Shown: one piece after another, positions 1 through 11,940 of the stretch
Layout of the letters: each line of letters begins with the position of its first letter
Numbering within the stretch: the stretch's first letter is position 1
Source of the DNA: Mastacembelus armatus
Lineage: Eukaryota > Chordata > Actinopteri > Synbranchiformes > Mastacembelidae
DNA length: 64,000 nucleotides
Assembly: GCF_900324485.2 (NCBI RefSeq)
Contig: NC_046655.1
Coordinates: forward strand, 2,906,942 to 2,970,941
Reading direction: 5' to 3'
The notes under the pieces: generated by a model
The model's input: the letters and a program-made list of their open reading frames with translations, nothing else
What the model was told of the DNA's origin: nothing
Database searches by the model: none
Position numbers and translations under genes: made by a program

Positions 1-836
1 GGTGTCTGTTAATTACATCTTCTAAATAAATGCCTTAAAATTATTGATGTCTTTATTTTAAACACAAACATTAACAATTTATACAGAAATCATAATATAA
101 ATGTGTATTATATTTATTTGTTTTATTTTTCAGCCATTTAAGGCAGTCTAGATTTGGACATTGTATCTGAGGACTCCACCTGAGTCCTGGGAAGCTAAAT
201 GTAAATATATTATGTATCGATCATTCGTCACTTAAAACAATAATGTAGAAAGTTGAGTATCAGCAAAAGGAACATGGTGATAATATGACTGGCCTCAGTG
301 GTATTGGTTTCTCTTTCACACTGACCTCAGCTCAAAAGTTTTAACAGTATGATGGCTGACCAGTTTTACTGGTTCTTTGTCCCTTGTTCTATTTTGATCT
401 TGATGAATAAAACTGTGGGTTATAATGAATGCTCTCTGGATATCAGCTGATCTAGCATTACCATTATGAGCTAGAAGAAATGTTTTATATCAAAGGCATA
501 TTGTCTTAGATATAAAACAAAGGTAGACCTTGCCTTTCCAGTGATACAATACAGAAATTATGAGGCAGGAGATTTACCACAGTGTGGCTGTAAACAAGTA
601 ACCTAAAGGAAGAATATACAGTCTAAGCATTAATTAAAATACAGCTGACCATTTACAGGCTAGCTTACTGTCACAACTTCAGATTCTATCTGTGCAAAAT
701 AAAATGGATTTAAATGGCTATAAAAAACCTGTCGTTACTATTTGTCTGTGAGGAATTACACATTGTACCAATAACCCACCAAGCTTCAAAACTATGCACT
801 AATAACTCGCTGACAGCCCAAAAAACATGATCAAAC
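1..836. other. Non-coding DNA upstream of b2m
   Basis: AT-rich sequence with no reading frame that resembles a known protein and no clear repeat ends. It probably holds distal upstream DNA of b2m. Nothing more can be supported. Confidence 0.5.
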
Positions 837-880
837 TTGTTTGATCAAACTGCGCAACAAACATGCCTGAGTGAATTCTA

Positions 881-913
881 CCTAGCAACAGTTGCTCTTG
901 ATTTTTCTATTGG
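881..913 (+). promoter_or_regulatory. X-box / Y-box (SXY-like) module of b2m promoter
   Basis: The sequence CCTAGCAACAG at 881-891 matches the X1 box bound by the RFX complex in MHC class I, class II and B2M promoters. An inverted CCAAT (ATTGG, 909-913) lies about 18 bases downstream, where the NF-Y-bound Y box belongs. The module is about 220 bp upstream of the b2m start codon. Known role: assembly of RFX, NF-Y and the NLRC5/CIITA co-activators. An IRF-like run (TTTTTACTTTCGGTTTG, about 1045-1063) lies between module and gene but is a weaker match. The boxes are read directly; their function is inferred from the family. Confidence 0.7.
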
Positions 914-1129
914 TAGAATTAGTAGCGACCCGGATATACTTTTGTCTCGATTGACACTGAGTTACGTCAACCTGCTGGGCGGAGTTAACAACGATAAGCC
1001 CCGCACAACCATACCAAGTGTTTATGAGGAAGTAGGCAGCCATAACTTTTTACTTTCGGTTTGTGTCGTCTTTATTTGAAGAAATATAATAACAGCTTCT
1101 CCGTGTGAAATCTGTCAGCAGGTGAAATC

Positions 1130-2633
1130 ATGAAGCTTCTCTGCGCAGTTCTTGTCGGGCTCCTCGGCCTCCTCGGCCTTTCCATGGCCAAAGACTGTAA
1201 GTCAAGTTAACGACTCTGTACTTACATATAATATACAGTTTTCATAAATGGCGCATATGAAATGCCCCGAAATGGCAGGTGGGACTAACGTTAATCTTTG
1301 AGTAGCTAACTAGCTAGTTGCCTTCTGTTTGTGCCAACCTACACGCAGAGTATGAAGAGATATGCCAAGGAACAGTTCAGTCAGAAGGGCCGTAAAACTG
1401 AGAAATGTGCAGTACAACAATAAACATATGCCGAGGTTAGCTAAATGCTAAATGTTAATGCGTTGACAGGCGCCGTGACGTGCGAGATGTAAAAACAAAA
1501 TGTCTACCCAAACACAGCATTGAACGTCGCTGATAGCAAAACAGGGGATGTGTAAGTGTTATTATTTTTTGACAACTTTATCATGTTTTCTTCAAATCAT
1601 TGGGTTTCTTGGCAGCTCCACCCATGGTTCAGGTGTACACCCGCACCCCAGGAGAGTACGGGAAATCCAACACCTTCATCTGTCACGTCAGCGGCTTCCA
1701 CCCTCCAGAAATCACCATCGACCTGCTGAAGAACGGGGTGGTGGTACCTGAAGCCAAGCAGACCGACCTGGCCTTCGAGGAGAACTGGTTCTACTACCTG
1801 ACCAAGCACACGGTTCTCACCCCAAACAAAGGAGATGTGATATCTTGCAGAGTGACTCACCTGGGGAAAACCAATTCATATAATTGGGGTATGTGTCTGT
1901 TTCTCTGGTTGTCTCTGTGTTATTAACATGTCCATATTTAAGTAAGGTTGTACTAGGTTTATAATACAGGTATGAATAATTTAATGAAAAATAACATAAC
2001 TTAATATACTCATTATTACGCTATATATACACTATACAACACTAGAATACACTACATTACTGTAAGGTTTGGCGAGGCGTAGCCTGGAATACTAAACCAT
2101 TAAAAATAACGTATAAATAGTAAAAGAATAATCAGAAATACAAGATTTTACATGGCCTACTGTATAAATTATGTACATCTATCTCTACTATAATGGTATT
2201 GATATTAACATCAATTAGGCTCCATACAGATATCAATACACTGTATCATAAATCATTAATGTTGATTATTCATCTGTTTAAAAAGAAAAATGAAAGCTAG
2301 AAAGTGAGCTACATAAATCATAGGTAGAAAATCCTCAAGGTGTCATCCTCATCACTGCATGAAACAGACTGCACAGTCCTCATTCGCTTGAAAGGTGGAA
2401 GTACATGACTAACTCAGTTTTAAGACCCCTGACTCAGTAGAAATAAAAACTTTTTAAGCTATAAACAGTTGTCACAAGTACAACATTCATTCAGAGATGG
2501 GGAGAAATATCATTTAAATGCTGATCTGCTTTTCATATTTCTCTGGACCTCTCCACATTTACAGTGTGGAATAGTTCTGAAAGAACAGCTTCTAAACATG
2601 CTTGTCTTTCTCTCTACAGAATCAGATATGTAG
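1130..2633 (+). CDS. b2m: Beta-2-microglobulin
   Basis: Light chain of MHC class I; it pairs non-covalently with class I heavy chains in the ER and at the cell surface. Coding exons are 1130-1196, 1616-1888 and 2620-2633, joined by GT-AG introns, giving 117 residues. Residues 1 to about 20 are a leucine-rich signal peptide (MKLLCAVLVGLLGLLGLSMA). The second exon holds the whole C1-type Ig domain with both disulfide cysteines (FICHVSGFHPP and ISCRVTH) and the conserved DLLKNG strand. The last exon adds only ESDM and a stop, as in other B2M genes. The first coding exon ends in phase 1, normal for Ig domains. Non-coding exon parts follow (2634-2657, then from 2763). Family identity is clear. Confidence 0.96.
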
Positions 2634-2762
2634 GTTCTGTGCTCCATCCTGCTCCAGGTATGTACCATATTCAGTGTTAATGTCATTTTTTAATTCAATT
2701 CAAAAAGTAATTTTTGCAGTAGCTGTCTCAGTGACTACACACTTTCTGTCCTTTCCATACAG

Positions 2763-3570
2763 TTCTGCTCAGTGTGAAGAAGATTAAGAAGAATGGGAGG
2801 GCAACAAAGCTTCATTAAGTGACACAGAAAAACTCAGTATAAAACATATGTTTAAATAAGAGACTGCTTGGTTCCGCTCACCAAGTCATACACCCAGTTT
2901 TTTCTCCACCCTTTGCCTTTGAAATGTGTGACATGTGGTACACGTTTTTCACCGTACCCATACCACTGTACCCGTATCTTATACCATACACATCCTCAGA
3001 GAGACTTACCTGTTTAAAAATCATAGGGTTGTACATTACATTAGGATTGTAGTTTGCTTAAAGGAAGGATTTTACCTGCTGTTATTGCACCCTAGACAGG
3101 AAATGTCAGCAGTGAATTTTAAGGTGGGTGTGGCTGCTCACACAAACAAAACAGCACCAACTTTACCATTATGAGTCATTGTTTGAAAAATTATGAAAAA
3201 AATGGAACATTGCTTATCTATTTTTTGCCAAGGATTCATTGTAAAACGTAAATGTGTATTTGATGCATAATCTGTCAAGGCTACAAGTCTCTCATCTTAC
3301 TTGTTCTTAGCAGTAACTTCAACTTCGATCAATGAAATTGTTCTTTAACTGTTCTATGCACAATTTATTTTGTTTTATATTAAGAGATGATTGAGCTTAT
3401 CAGTTGTGATTTATTTTAAAGAGTTACTACCAACCATACAATTTTCTCATGTTCTTTCTAAAGTAGGTTATATAGTAATGTTTCTCTCTTTGCTGCACTT
3501 TATCAGGTCTTAGTACTACTATGTAAATATATTTTGTACAATTGGGGAATAAAGGTAGTTGATGCCTAAA
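2763..3570 (+). other. b2m: b2m 3' untranslated exon
   Basis: After a donor at 2658 (GTATGT) a splice acceptor (CCATACAG) ends at 2762, so the 3' UTR is itself spliced. The region is AT-rich with no conserved frame and ends near a polyadenylation signal at 3548-3553. Confidence 0.6.
3548..3553 (+). terminator. b2m polyadenylation signal AATAAA
   Basis: Canonical AATAAA about 900 bp beyond the b2m stop codon and the first good one in this orientation after the last exon. Confidence 0.55.
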
Positions 3571-3785
3571 ATTAAATACATTTGGAAATAAATGTGACGT
3601 GTTTGTTTTCTGTCATTAGCAAACAAAGTTTCTCAAATTTTTCTCTATTCAGTTCAGTTAAATAGTAATACATTTCACAGTAAACGGTTGTTGGAGGGAG
3701 AGCAGCTTTTACCAGGGAATGACAATAAGTAACAGATGAAAGGAAAAAGTAGCAGTGCATGTACATTTTTAATGCCTGTTTGCTA

Positions 3786-5233
3786 CAGGGGTTGGAATTA
3801 CACTTCAAAAATCAACAGCAGACATTTGACCTGGGGTGCCCAGACTTTAGACCATAGGTCACTAACAGGCGGACCCAGAAGCCGCCCAATACGGACCCGG
3901 ACATACAGCCAAAACAGAAGATTGTGATTTAAAACCTAACGGGGCGCTTCTATTTCCACCGGCGCAGCTTTTTTAGACTTTACAGTAGTGGAAACGCACA
4001 AACCAATTGCATGCGAGTTGAGCCATCCCACGTGATACCACTCAGCCAATCACATCTGTGCATCCCAGGCGGTAAACATTACGACTCTACAGTGTAAACA
4101 GCGCTAGAGGCAAGTTACACATGAAAACAGTGTTGCCAACTTAGCGACTTTGTCGCTATATTTAGCGAGTATTCAGACCCCTCTAGCGACACTTTTTTTT
4201 TTAAGCGACTAGCGACAAATCTGGCGACTTTTTCTGGTGTTACTGGAGACTTTTGGAGACTCTGATGTGTCTGTACTGCACCATTCTTACACTTCTCAAT
4301 TTGCCGCAGTAAGACGGCTAATCAGCTGCAGCCGCGAGCCTCTCCCCCGTCCCAAAGCCTCCACAGGCGGCCCAGTCCTCTCGCAGCAGTCCCTCCCTCC
4401 CAGCTGCAGTCACAGCAGGAAGTGTTCACGCCTCCGCGTCCCGACTGCAAATGAATCGCGCGTGCGATCATGTATGTGTGTGACCTGCATGGCATAATAA
4501 AAAAATAAAATAAAATAAAAAAGGTAAAATGTTCTTTGTCTAAAATAAATAACTGCATTTGACTCAAACAGCCTCAGTCATTTACAGCAAGGCAAATGTA
4601 TTTAGTTCTGAGAACTTATTAACTGCAGGCCGTCATGCTACATTATATGGCACAGTACAAATATTTTGAGTGTCCCTTATTCTGTCCCTTATTTCTTATA
4701 AAGAATCACAATTGTTTCTTACTTTCCATTTCTGAAGTTGGCAAAAGCGTCCATCACAATTACAGCATGTGCCATGGACATTATGCAAATTACGCGATGA
4801 CGTCATTCAGCGACTTCTAGCGACTTTTAGGACAGCCAATAGCTACTTTCCTTACTGACGAGTTGGCAACACTGCATGAAAAGACAGTACAAAGAAAAAG
4901 AAAGAGAGCGATACATGTAGAAAACAAAGGGAGAGAAACTGTAAAGTGAGACGGAGAAAGAGAGAGAACTTAGTTAATGAGAGAACATTATACATATCTA
5001 CAGCCATATGTTCAGTATGTGTGTTACATGACAATAAATATGGTCAGAAAGTTTTTGAATTGTACTGAATTCATTTGATTTGACAGTCAGGTATTGATTA
5101 CATGCAGATGTTGATAAAACTACTAGGCTACTTAAATAGATATCACACTAACTAGTTAGACATGATCTTCCGGACTTCTGCTTCAAGAAATCTTCTCTAA
5201 CTGGACCTCTTTAAATTTTAGTTGAATACCCCT
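3786..5233. mobile_element. Non-autonomous hAT-like element (outer), copy 1
   Basis: Starts with CAGGGGT at 3786 and ends with ATACCCCT at 5233; the final G is found beyond the BEL element at 24768, so the BEL insertion splits the terminus. Inverted CAGGGGT/ACCCCTG ends are typical of hAT transposons. No transposase frame is seen. It carries an inner MITE at 4128-4874. Its right half (about 4597-5233) recurs at 32131-32770. The outer ends match only over about 7 bp and I could not find an exact 8-bp target duplication, so the left boundary is tentative. Confidence 0.5.
4128..4874. mobile_element. Inner hAT-type MITE with perfect 8-bp target duplication
   Basis: Terminal inverted repeats CAGTGTTGCCAACT (4128-4141) and AGTTGGCAACACTG (4861-4874) are exact complements. 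Both sides carry CATGAAAA (4120-4127 and 4875-4882), an exact 8-bp target-site duplication as made by hAT transposases. The body (747 bp) has repeated GCGACT words near both ends and no protein frame. It is nested in the outer hAT-like element, and this junction is also present in the second copy near 32400. Confidence 0.85.
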
Positions 5234-5554
5234 TGTTGGAGCTATTTGTGTTTATTGTTTAGTTTAGTTCATTTGGTACAGGTGTGCCGGTGAATTGATA
5301 AGTAGGTCAAAGTGGGAGGGTCTGGAGGGACCGAGGGCACATGGTTTTTTACTAGGAACAGAGAGGATGCATGCACGTTTGTTGTTTGTAAGCTTGCTGA
5401 TCGATGTGTAAATAAATCGTCACGAAATTGTATCTTTTGGTATGAACATTCATTCATTTTTTTTGACCTGCGTAAACCTGAGTTTGATGGTCCTCAGTGG
5501 CCATTTGAACAAACTATACGTGGACAATTTGCTTAAGGATGAATGGCCACAACA
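5234..5554 (+). repeat. BEL/Pao 5' LTR
   Basis: Near-identical to 24448-24762. Begins TGTTGGAGC and ends GGCCACAACA. Preceded by the CCCCT duplication. Confidence 0.88.
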
Positions 5555-5678
5555 TAAAGTAAAAAACCGCCCATGGATGTTTAGGTTTAGATTACCTGGA
5601 AGGTGGATGTGTTTTGTTGGATGATCTATCAGGATTTTTGGATTATTCATGTGGACGCTGTAGACAAAGGCTGGGCCG

Positions 5679-7510
5679 ATGAGGGGAGGATCGACGAGTT
5701 GGTTGTCTAACGCAGAACATTCATACGAACTTCCAAATGCTGATAATCCTCCTGAAAATCAAATTATCTCCAGTGATGATATACGGCCTGAGGACAGCGC
5801 ATCAAATATTTGTTCCAAAAAACATTCTAATGTTGGCTCTAAACTGTCTAAGGCGTCATCCATTGCCTCTACTAAAATCAAAGTGCAAGTTGAGAAGGCA
5901 GCATTAATTGAGCGTGTGGCTACATTAAAACAGAAACATCTTTTGGAAGCACAGAGGGAACAAATAAAGGTGGAACAGGAGGAACTAAGGAGAAAGAGGG
6001 AGAAATTAAGGAGGGAAAAGGAACAACTGGCACTGGAGGCTGAACTGAAGGAGATTAATGCAAAGCTTGAGGTTTTGGAGTTAAACTTAAAGTGTGGCTC
6101 TAAAATATCGGATGGAATGAATTCTTATCTGGAAAAGGCAAAAGCACAAAGGGTATACGAACTAAATCCATGTCCTGACCACTTTGTACCTACATCTAAT
6201 AACTCTGACCCGCCTTCGGACTGTCATGTTGTCAGCGTCAAGACAAAACACGTTGACATATTACAATCACCAGGTATTCACGTCCCTCAAAGCCAAAGTA
6301 AACAAGCACAAAAGACTCATAATGTTGTTCATAATACAACCAATCAGTCTCATACTACTGCGGATATTTTAAACATCATGCAGCGCCAAAATGAGATCAC
6401 TGCTCTGTTAGTTCAGCAAAATTCATCATCTGCTCTACCTGTGAGAAATATCCCTGTGTTTGATGGTGACCCACTGCATTTTAAGTCGTTCCCCCGAGCC
6501 TTTGAAAATTGTGTTGAAGATAAAACTAATAATTTCAGTGACTGTTTGTATTTTCTAGAACAGTACACTAGGGGGCAGCCAAGATATATTGTGAAAAGTT
6601 GTCAGCATCTTCCATCTGAACAGGGCAACCGAAGAGCAAAAACTCTTCTTATTGAACATTTTGGCAGTGAACATAAAATCTCCTCTGCCTACATGGACAA
6701 GATCTACGACTGATCCTCAATAAAACCAGAGGATGTAAATGCTCTGCAGTCATTTGCCTTATTCCTTCGAGGTTGTTCTGATTTAGTGCAGCATATTAAA
6801 TACATGAAGGAGTTGGACATGCCAGTAAACCTCAGGACCGTTGTGATGAAACTTCCATACAAGCTGAGGGAAAAATGGAGGAATGTTGCCTGTGATATCC
6901 ATGAACAAACTGGAAGCAGAGCTGTGTTTGTTGATCTTGTGAATTTTATTGAAAAACAAGTTAAAATTGTCTCAGACCCACTGTTTGGAAATATCAATAT
7001 GTCTTTAAACAGCCATGCAAAGGCTTCTATACACATGAAGCAGAAGAAGAAGGGTGGTACTTTTGCCACAAGTGTTACTGCAATAAAGGAAGGAGACGAG
7101 GACAACAAGAAAACTCTTACATCATCTCCAAGTAAGCAGGTCCAATGTCTGTTTTGCAATTATAAAAATCACACTCTGGACAAATGCTCACAGTTTAAAT
7201 CAAGGACACAACAGGACAAGATACACTTCTTAAAGGAGAAAGGAATTTGTTTTGGATGCTTGAAGTATGGACACACAAGCAAAGATTGTAGGAGTCGTTT
7301 GGATTGTCAAGTGTGCCACAGGAAGCACCCATCTGTCCTACATGTGGCAAAGGAGGATATGAAGACAACCCCCAAAGATATTGTGAGTATTTTATCTGAG
7401 CAACAGCAGACATGCGGCCATATAGGGGCTGGTGGAGAGGACACTGCTGTTTCCTCCATTGTGGCTGTGCAAGTGAAAAGCCAGAAAAGCAATAAGAGAT
7501 TACTTACATA
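5679..7510 (+). mobile_element. BEL/Pao gag region (fossil)
   Basis: The first part encodes a long charged coiled coil, then a block beginning LPVRNIPVFDGDPLHFKSF, typical of DUF1759 in BEL/Pao Gag. The second part has three Cys/His knuckles (starting CLFCNYKNHTLDKC, CFGCLKYGHTSKDC and CQVCHRKH). The region ends in LLTYV, where the family's protease would begin, and there meets the Copia sequence. Broken fossil. Confidence 0.8.
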
Positions 7511-7512
7511 TG

Positions 7513-8911
7513 TGTTATGGTGCGGTGAACTACAGGTGTTTATTTAAGGAACGTACGTGCAGTGACGTAGTCACGTCACTTGTTTTATTGTTGTCACGTG
7601 TTCCGTGTTAAACCCTAATAAAAAGAGGAGCAGAGCGCGCGAAGCAGCTCTGGGTCCCCAGTCGTTGTCCGGAGAGAGACAATATGGTGTCCTGTGGTGT
7701 ATGTTATGTATGGAGTTAAGTGACAGCCCAAATGGAGCAACAAGAAGTAGGGGACGCCGCTGCAAGCGAAGCAAGCCAGCCCCTTCCAACAGGTTATGGG
7801 CCCAGCATAAACACATCAGCTGCAAGGATATATGGGCGTGCAGGCCCGCCACCAAAGTTCGACGGCAATGAGGGCAACTACCACCTCTGGGAAGTAAGAT
7901 TTTTGGCCTATATGCAAACGTTAGGTCTTAAGGATACTGTCCTCGGGAGAGAGACGGCAGAGTCCGGCTCCAGGGAAGCCGAGGAGCTCAATAGGAGAAA
8001 TGAATATGCTTTTGCACAACTGTGCAACTGCCTCGACGACAAGACGCTTATGCTAATTGTGTATGATGCTGTAGATGACGGAAAGAAAAGCCTTGATGAT
8101 CTACGCAGACACTTTGAGTCAGAAGAAAAGCCACGTGTAGTAGGCCTGTACACAGAGCTGACCGGCATGCTAAAGGCTAACGGGGAAGAGTTAAGTGATT
8201 ACCTAGCACGGGTAGAGAAACTAACAGCTGCGTTAAGCAGAGTGAAAGAAACCCTCAGCGACGGACTGCTGATAGCGATGGTCTTAAAGGGTCTTCCTGA
8301 CCAATACAGCCCATTTACGGTTCATGTAACCCAAACAAGAGAACAGCTAAGCTTCACAGAATTTAAGGCAAGGCTAAGAAGCTTTGAGTGCACACTACGG
8401 TACCGTGCCCGACCTCGAACTGATGATGTGATGACCGCCAGCTACAGAACGATGAAAACGAAAAATAAAGTGATGGAGAAGAAACCATTTAATGGACAAT
8501 GCTTCAATTGTGAGAAACTGGGGCACAAAGCGAGGGATTGCAGGAACAAACAGAAGAGAATACCTCAGGGCTTCAAACGTGGGGCAAATTCAGATCAAAA
8601 CAGTGACAGAAGAGTTACCATTACAGAGACAGAAAGAGAGCATTGTGTGCACGGAGCCACGGGAGAGGAGATGGACACTTTCATTTTCAAGGTGAGCGAG
8701 TTTCCACCACAAGGCCTACAGCACAGAGGTTTACTGGTGGACACAGGAGCTACTAGCCATATCCTAACCAAAAAAGACATTTTCATCAGATTCCATGAGT
8801 CGTTCAGACCAGATGGAACACGGAGCAGCGGGGGCGTGCTTAAGTGAGGTGACGCCCAGATCAACTTGATTGACAGCAAAGGGAAAGTTGTGAAGGCAAC
8901 ACTAATAAATA
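7513..8911 (+). mobile_element. Copia-type LTR retrotransposon fragment nested in BEL
   Basis: Begins TGTTATGG right after BEL coding sequence. About 200 bp that look like LTR and leader are followed by a Gag-like region (7720 onward) with the UBN2-type PPKFDGNEGNYHLWEVRFLA motif, a CCHC knuckle (CFNCEKLGHKARDC) and a protease start (LLVDTGATSHIL). These three in this order are diagnostic of Copia. Integrase and reverse transcriptase are not seen; L2 sequence begins at about 8912. Broken fossil; the LTR limits are uncertain. Confidence 0.75.
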
Positions 8912-11900
8912 AATATAAAAATGAAGACCACTCCTCTTATTGAACAGAAAAACAGAACTGTCAAATGTGGACTATTAAATATTAGGTCCCTTTCATCTAA
9001 ATCTTTGTTAGTAAATGATTTGATAACTGATCACCAAATTGACCTACTTTATCTTACTGAAACCTGGTTACAGCAGGATGAATATGTCAGTCTGAATGAA
9101 TCAACCCCCCTCAGTCATAAAAATTATCATGTTCCTCGAAGCACAGGTCGAGGTGGAGGAGTAGCTACAATCTTCCACTCAAACTTATTATTAAACTTTC
9201 ATCCTCAGAACAATTTGAACTCATTTGAGAGCCTCACTCTTAGTCTCTCACATCCAAACTGGAAAACACAAAAACCAGTTCTACTTGTCATTTTGTACCG
9301 TCCACCTGTCCCTTACTCAGAGTTTTTAACTGAATTCCCTGACTTCCTGTCTGATTTAGTGCTTAGATCAGATAAAGTTATTATAGTGGGAGATTTTAAC
9401 ATTCATGTAGATGTTGAAAATAACAGCCTCAGCATTGCATTTAATTCTATATTAGATTCAATTGGTTTCATTCAAAATGTTAATAAACCCACCCACTGTT
9501 TCAATCACACCCTTGATCTTGTTCTGACCTATGGCATTGAAATTGAACATCTAATAGTTTTTCCCCCAAATCCTGTTTTGTCAGATCATTCTTTAATAAC
9601 TTTTGAATTTAAAATGATGGATCATGCAGCATTTGGAAGAAAATTCCACTACAGCAGATGTTTATCCGACAACACTGTTAATAAATTTAAGAAAATGATT
9701 CCATCTTTATTTACATCTATGCCAAGTATAAACATAGTGGGGGGCAGCTGCTTCAATCCCACTCCCTACCAAATTGATCATGTGGTTGACAGCGCTGTAA
9801 CCTCACTGCGTGAAATGCTTGATTTTGTAGCCCCTCTGAAAAAGAAGTTAGTGAATCAGAGAAGACTAGCCCCATGGTATAATTTACATATTCGTACCTT
9901 AAAGCAGGCATCAAGAAGGCTGGAAAGGAAGTGGCATTCCACAAACTTAGAGGAAATTTTTCTAGCCTGGAAAAAAGTCTACTAACATATAAAAAAGCTC
10001 TCCGTAAAGCCAGAACTGCATACTATTCATCACTAATAGAGGAAAATAAGAACAATCCCAGGTTTCTTTTCAGCACTGTAGCCAGGCTGACAAAAAGTCA
10101 CAGCTCTGTTGAGCCCAGTGTTCCCTTAGCTCTCAGCAGTGATGAATTTATGTTTCTTTACAAATAAAATCACAGCTATTAGAGATAAAATTCAGCAGAT
10201 GCTTCCTATACCTGCAATAAATGAATCTTCTACTACAGTAGCTCTTGAATCATCTGTAGGACCTCAGTTATGTTTAGACTGCTTCTCTCCCATAGATCTC
10301 TCTGAATTTACATCAGTAGTTGGTTCATCGAAATCATCAACGTGTCTCTTAGACCCCATCCCGACTAGACTGCTTAAAGGCACCCTGCCATTAATGAACT
10401 CATCTTTATTGGACTTGGTAAATTTATCTCTAGTATCAGGCTACGTACCACAGGCCTTTAAGACTGCAGTATTCAAACCTTTACTCAAAAAGCCTAGTCT
10501 TGATCCAGGAGTCTTGGCTAATTACAGACCAATATCCAACCTGCCATTTATTTCTAAAATACTAGAAAAAGCTGTTGCTAAGCAGCTATCAGACCACTTA
10601 CACAGGAATGAACTATTTGAAGATTTTCAATCAGGATTTAGAGCACATCATAGTACAGAAACAGCACTGTTGAAAGTTACCAACGATCTTCTCTTAGCCT
10701 CAGATAATGGACTTGTTTCAATACTTGTCCTCCTAGACCTTAGTGCAGCATTCGACACCATTGACCACAATATCTTATTACAGAGACTGGAGCATGTGAT
10801 TGGTATCAGAGGAACAGCGTTAAAGTGGTTCCAATCCTATTTGTCGGACAGATTCCAGTTTGTTCATGTCCATGATGAACCTTCCATACGAACAAAAGTT
10901 AGTTATGGAGTTCCACAAGGCTCCGTGCTAGGACCGATTCTGTTCACCCTGTACATGCTTCCTTTAGGATATGTCATTAGGAAGCACTCTATTAATTACC
11001 ACTGCTATGCAGATGACACTCAGTTATATCTGTCTATTAAACTTGTTAACACAAACCAGTTAACCAGACTTCAAGCCTGTCTAACTGACATAAAGGCCTG
11101 GATGACCAGTAACTTTTTACTTTTAAACTCGGAGAAAACAGAAGTCATTATATTTGGGCCAAAAAATCTCAGAAATAACTTTTCTCAAATTACAGCTACT
11201 CTAGATGGCATAACCCTGGCCTCTAGCACTATTGTAAAAAACCTTGGAGTTATTTTTGACCAGGACATGTCCTTTAACTCACACATAAAACAAATCTCTA
11301 GAACTGCATTCTTTCACCTGCGCAACATTTCCAAAATTAGGAACATCCTGTCTCAAAATGATGCAGAAAAACTAGTCCATGCATTTGTTACCTCAAGGCT
11401 AGATTACTGTAACTCATTACTATCTGGATGTCCCAATATCTCCATAAAAAGCCTCCAATTAATCCAGAATGCCGCAGCCAGAGTCCTGACAGGAACTAGC
11501 AAGAGAGATCATATTTCTCCTATATTGGCTTCTCTTCATTGGCTCCCTGTAAAATATAGAATAGAATTTAAAATCCTTCTTCTCACATACAAATCCCTTC
11601 ATAATCAAGCTCCTTCATACCTCAAAGACCTCATAGTACCATATTATCCCAATAGACCACTTCGCTCTCAGAGTGCAGGTCTACTTGTGGTTCCCAGAGT
11701 TTCCAAAAGCAGAATGGGAGGCAGAGCCTTTAGTTATCAAGCTCCTCTCCTATGGAACCAGCTCCCAGCCTGGGTTCAGGAGGCAGACACTCTCTATACT
11801 TTTTAGGCTAAACTTAAAACCTTCCTCTTTGACAAAGCATATAGTTAGGGCTGGCTTCAGGCAACCCTGAACCATCCCTTAGTTATGCTGCTATAGGCCT

Positions 11901-11940
11901 AGACTGCCTGAGGACCATTGGTGCACTGAGCTTCCCTAAC
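8912..11940 (+). mobile_element. L2-clade (Maui-like) LINE, copy 1, 5'-truncated
   Basis: Begins a few bases before the ORF2 start codon and runs to shared sequence ending near GCACTGAGC (about 11935), so ORF1 and the 5' UTR are absent, the usual LINE truncation. It lies inside the Copia fragment, which does not resume afterwards. It is nearly identical to 20650-23680; by eye I saw no difference from about 10500 to 11790. The right boundary is where similarity to copy 2 stops. The usual L2 3' UTR seen elsewhere in the window (for example 46193-46652, reversed) does not follow. Confidence 0.85.
8921..11848 (+). pseudogene. L2 ORF2 (endonuclease-reverse transcriptase), copy 1, disrupted
   Basis: Endonuclease domain first ([29 protein letters not shown]), then reverse transcriptase ([32 protein letters not shown], catalytic YADD in [12 protein letters not shown]). 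Three breaks are visible. A one-base loss in the A-run near 9972 shifts the frame after LAWKK. A two-base loss near 10151 shifts it again relative to copy 2. An AAG to TAG change near 11805 removes the last 14 residues. It could not make active protein in one piece. Clade assignment rests on recognised fish L2/Maui motifs. Confidence 0.85.

Noticed and set aside
837-1079. 80-codon open frame upstream of b2m
   Set aside because: It overlaps the X/Y-box promoter and resembles no protein; ordinary chance frame.
4635-4820. Small frame repeated exactly at 32165-32350
   Set aside because: Repeated only because both lie in copies of the hAT composite; no family resemblance.
5312-5536. Frame repeated at 24526-24750
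   Set aside because: It lies within the two BEL LTRs and is conserved because the LTRs are young.
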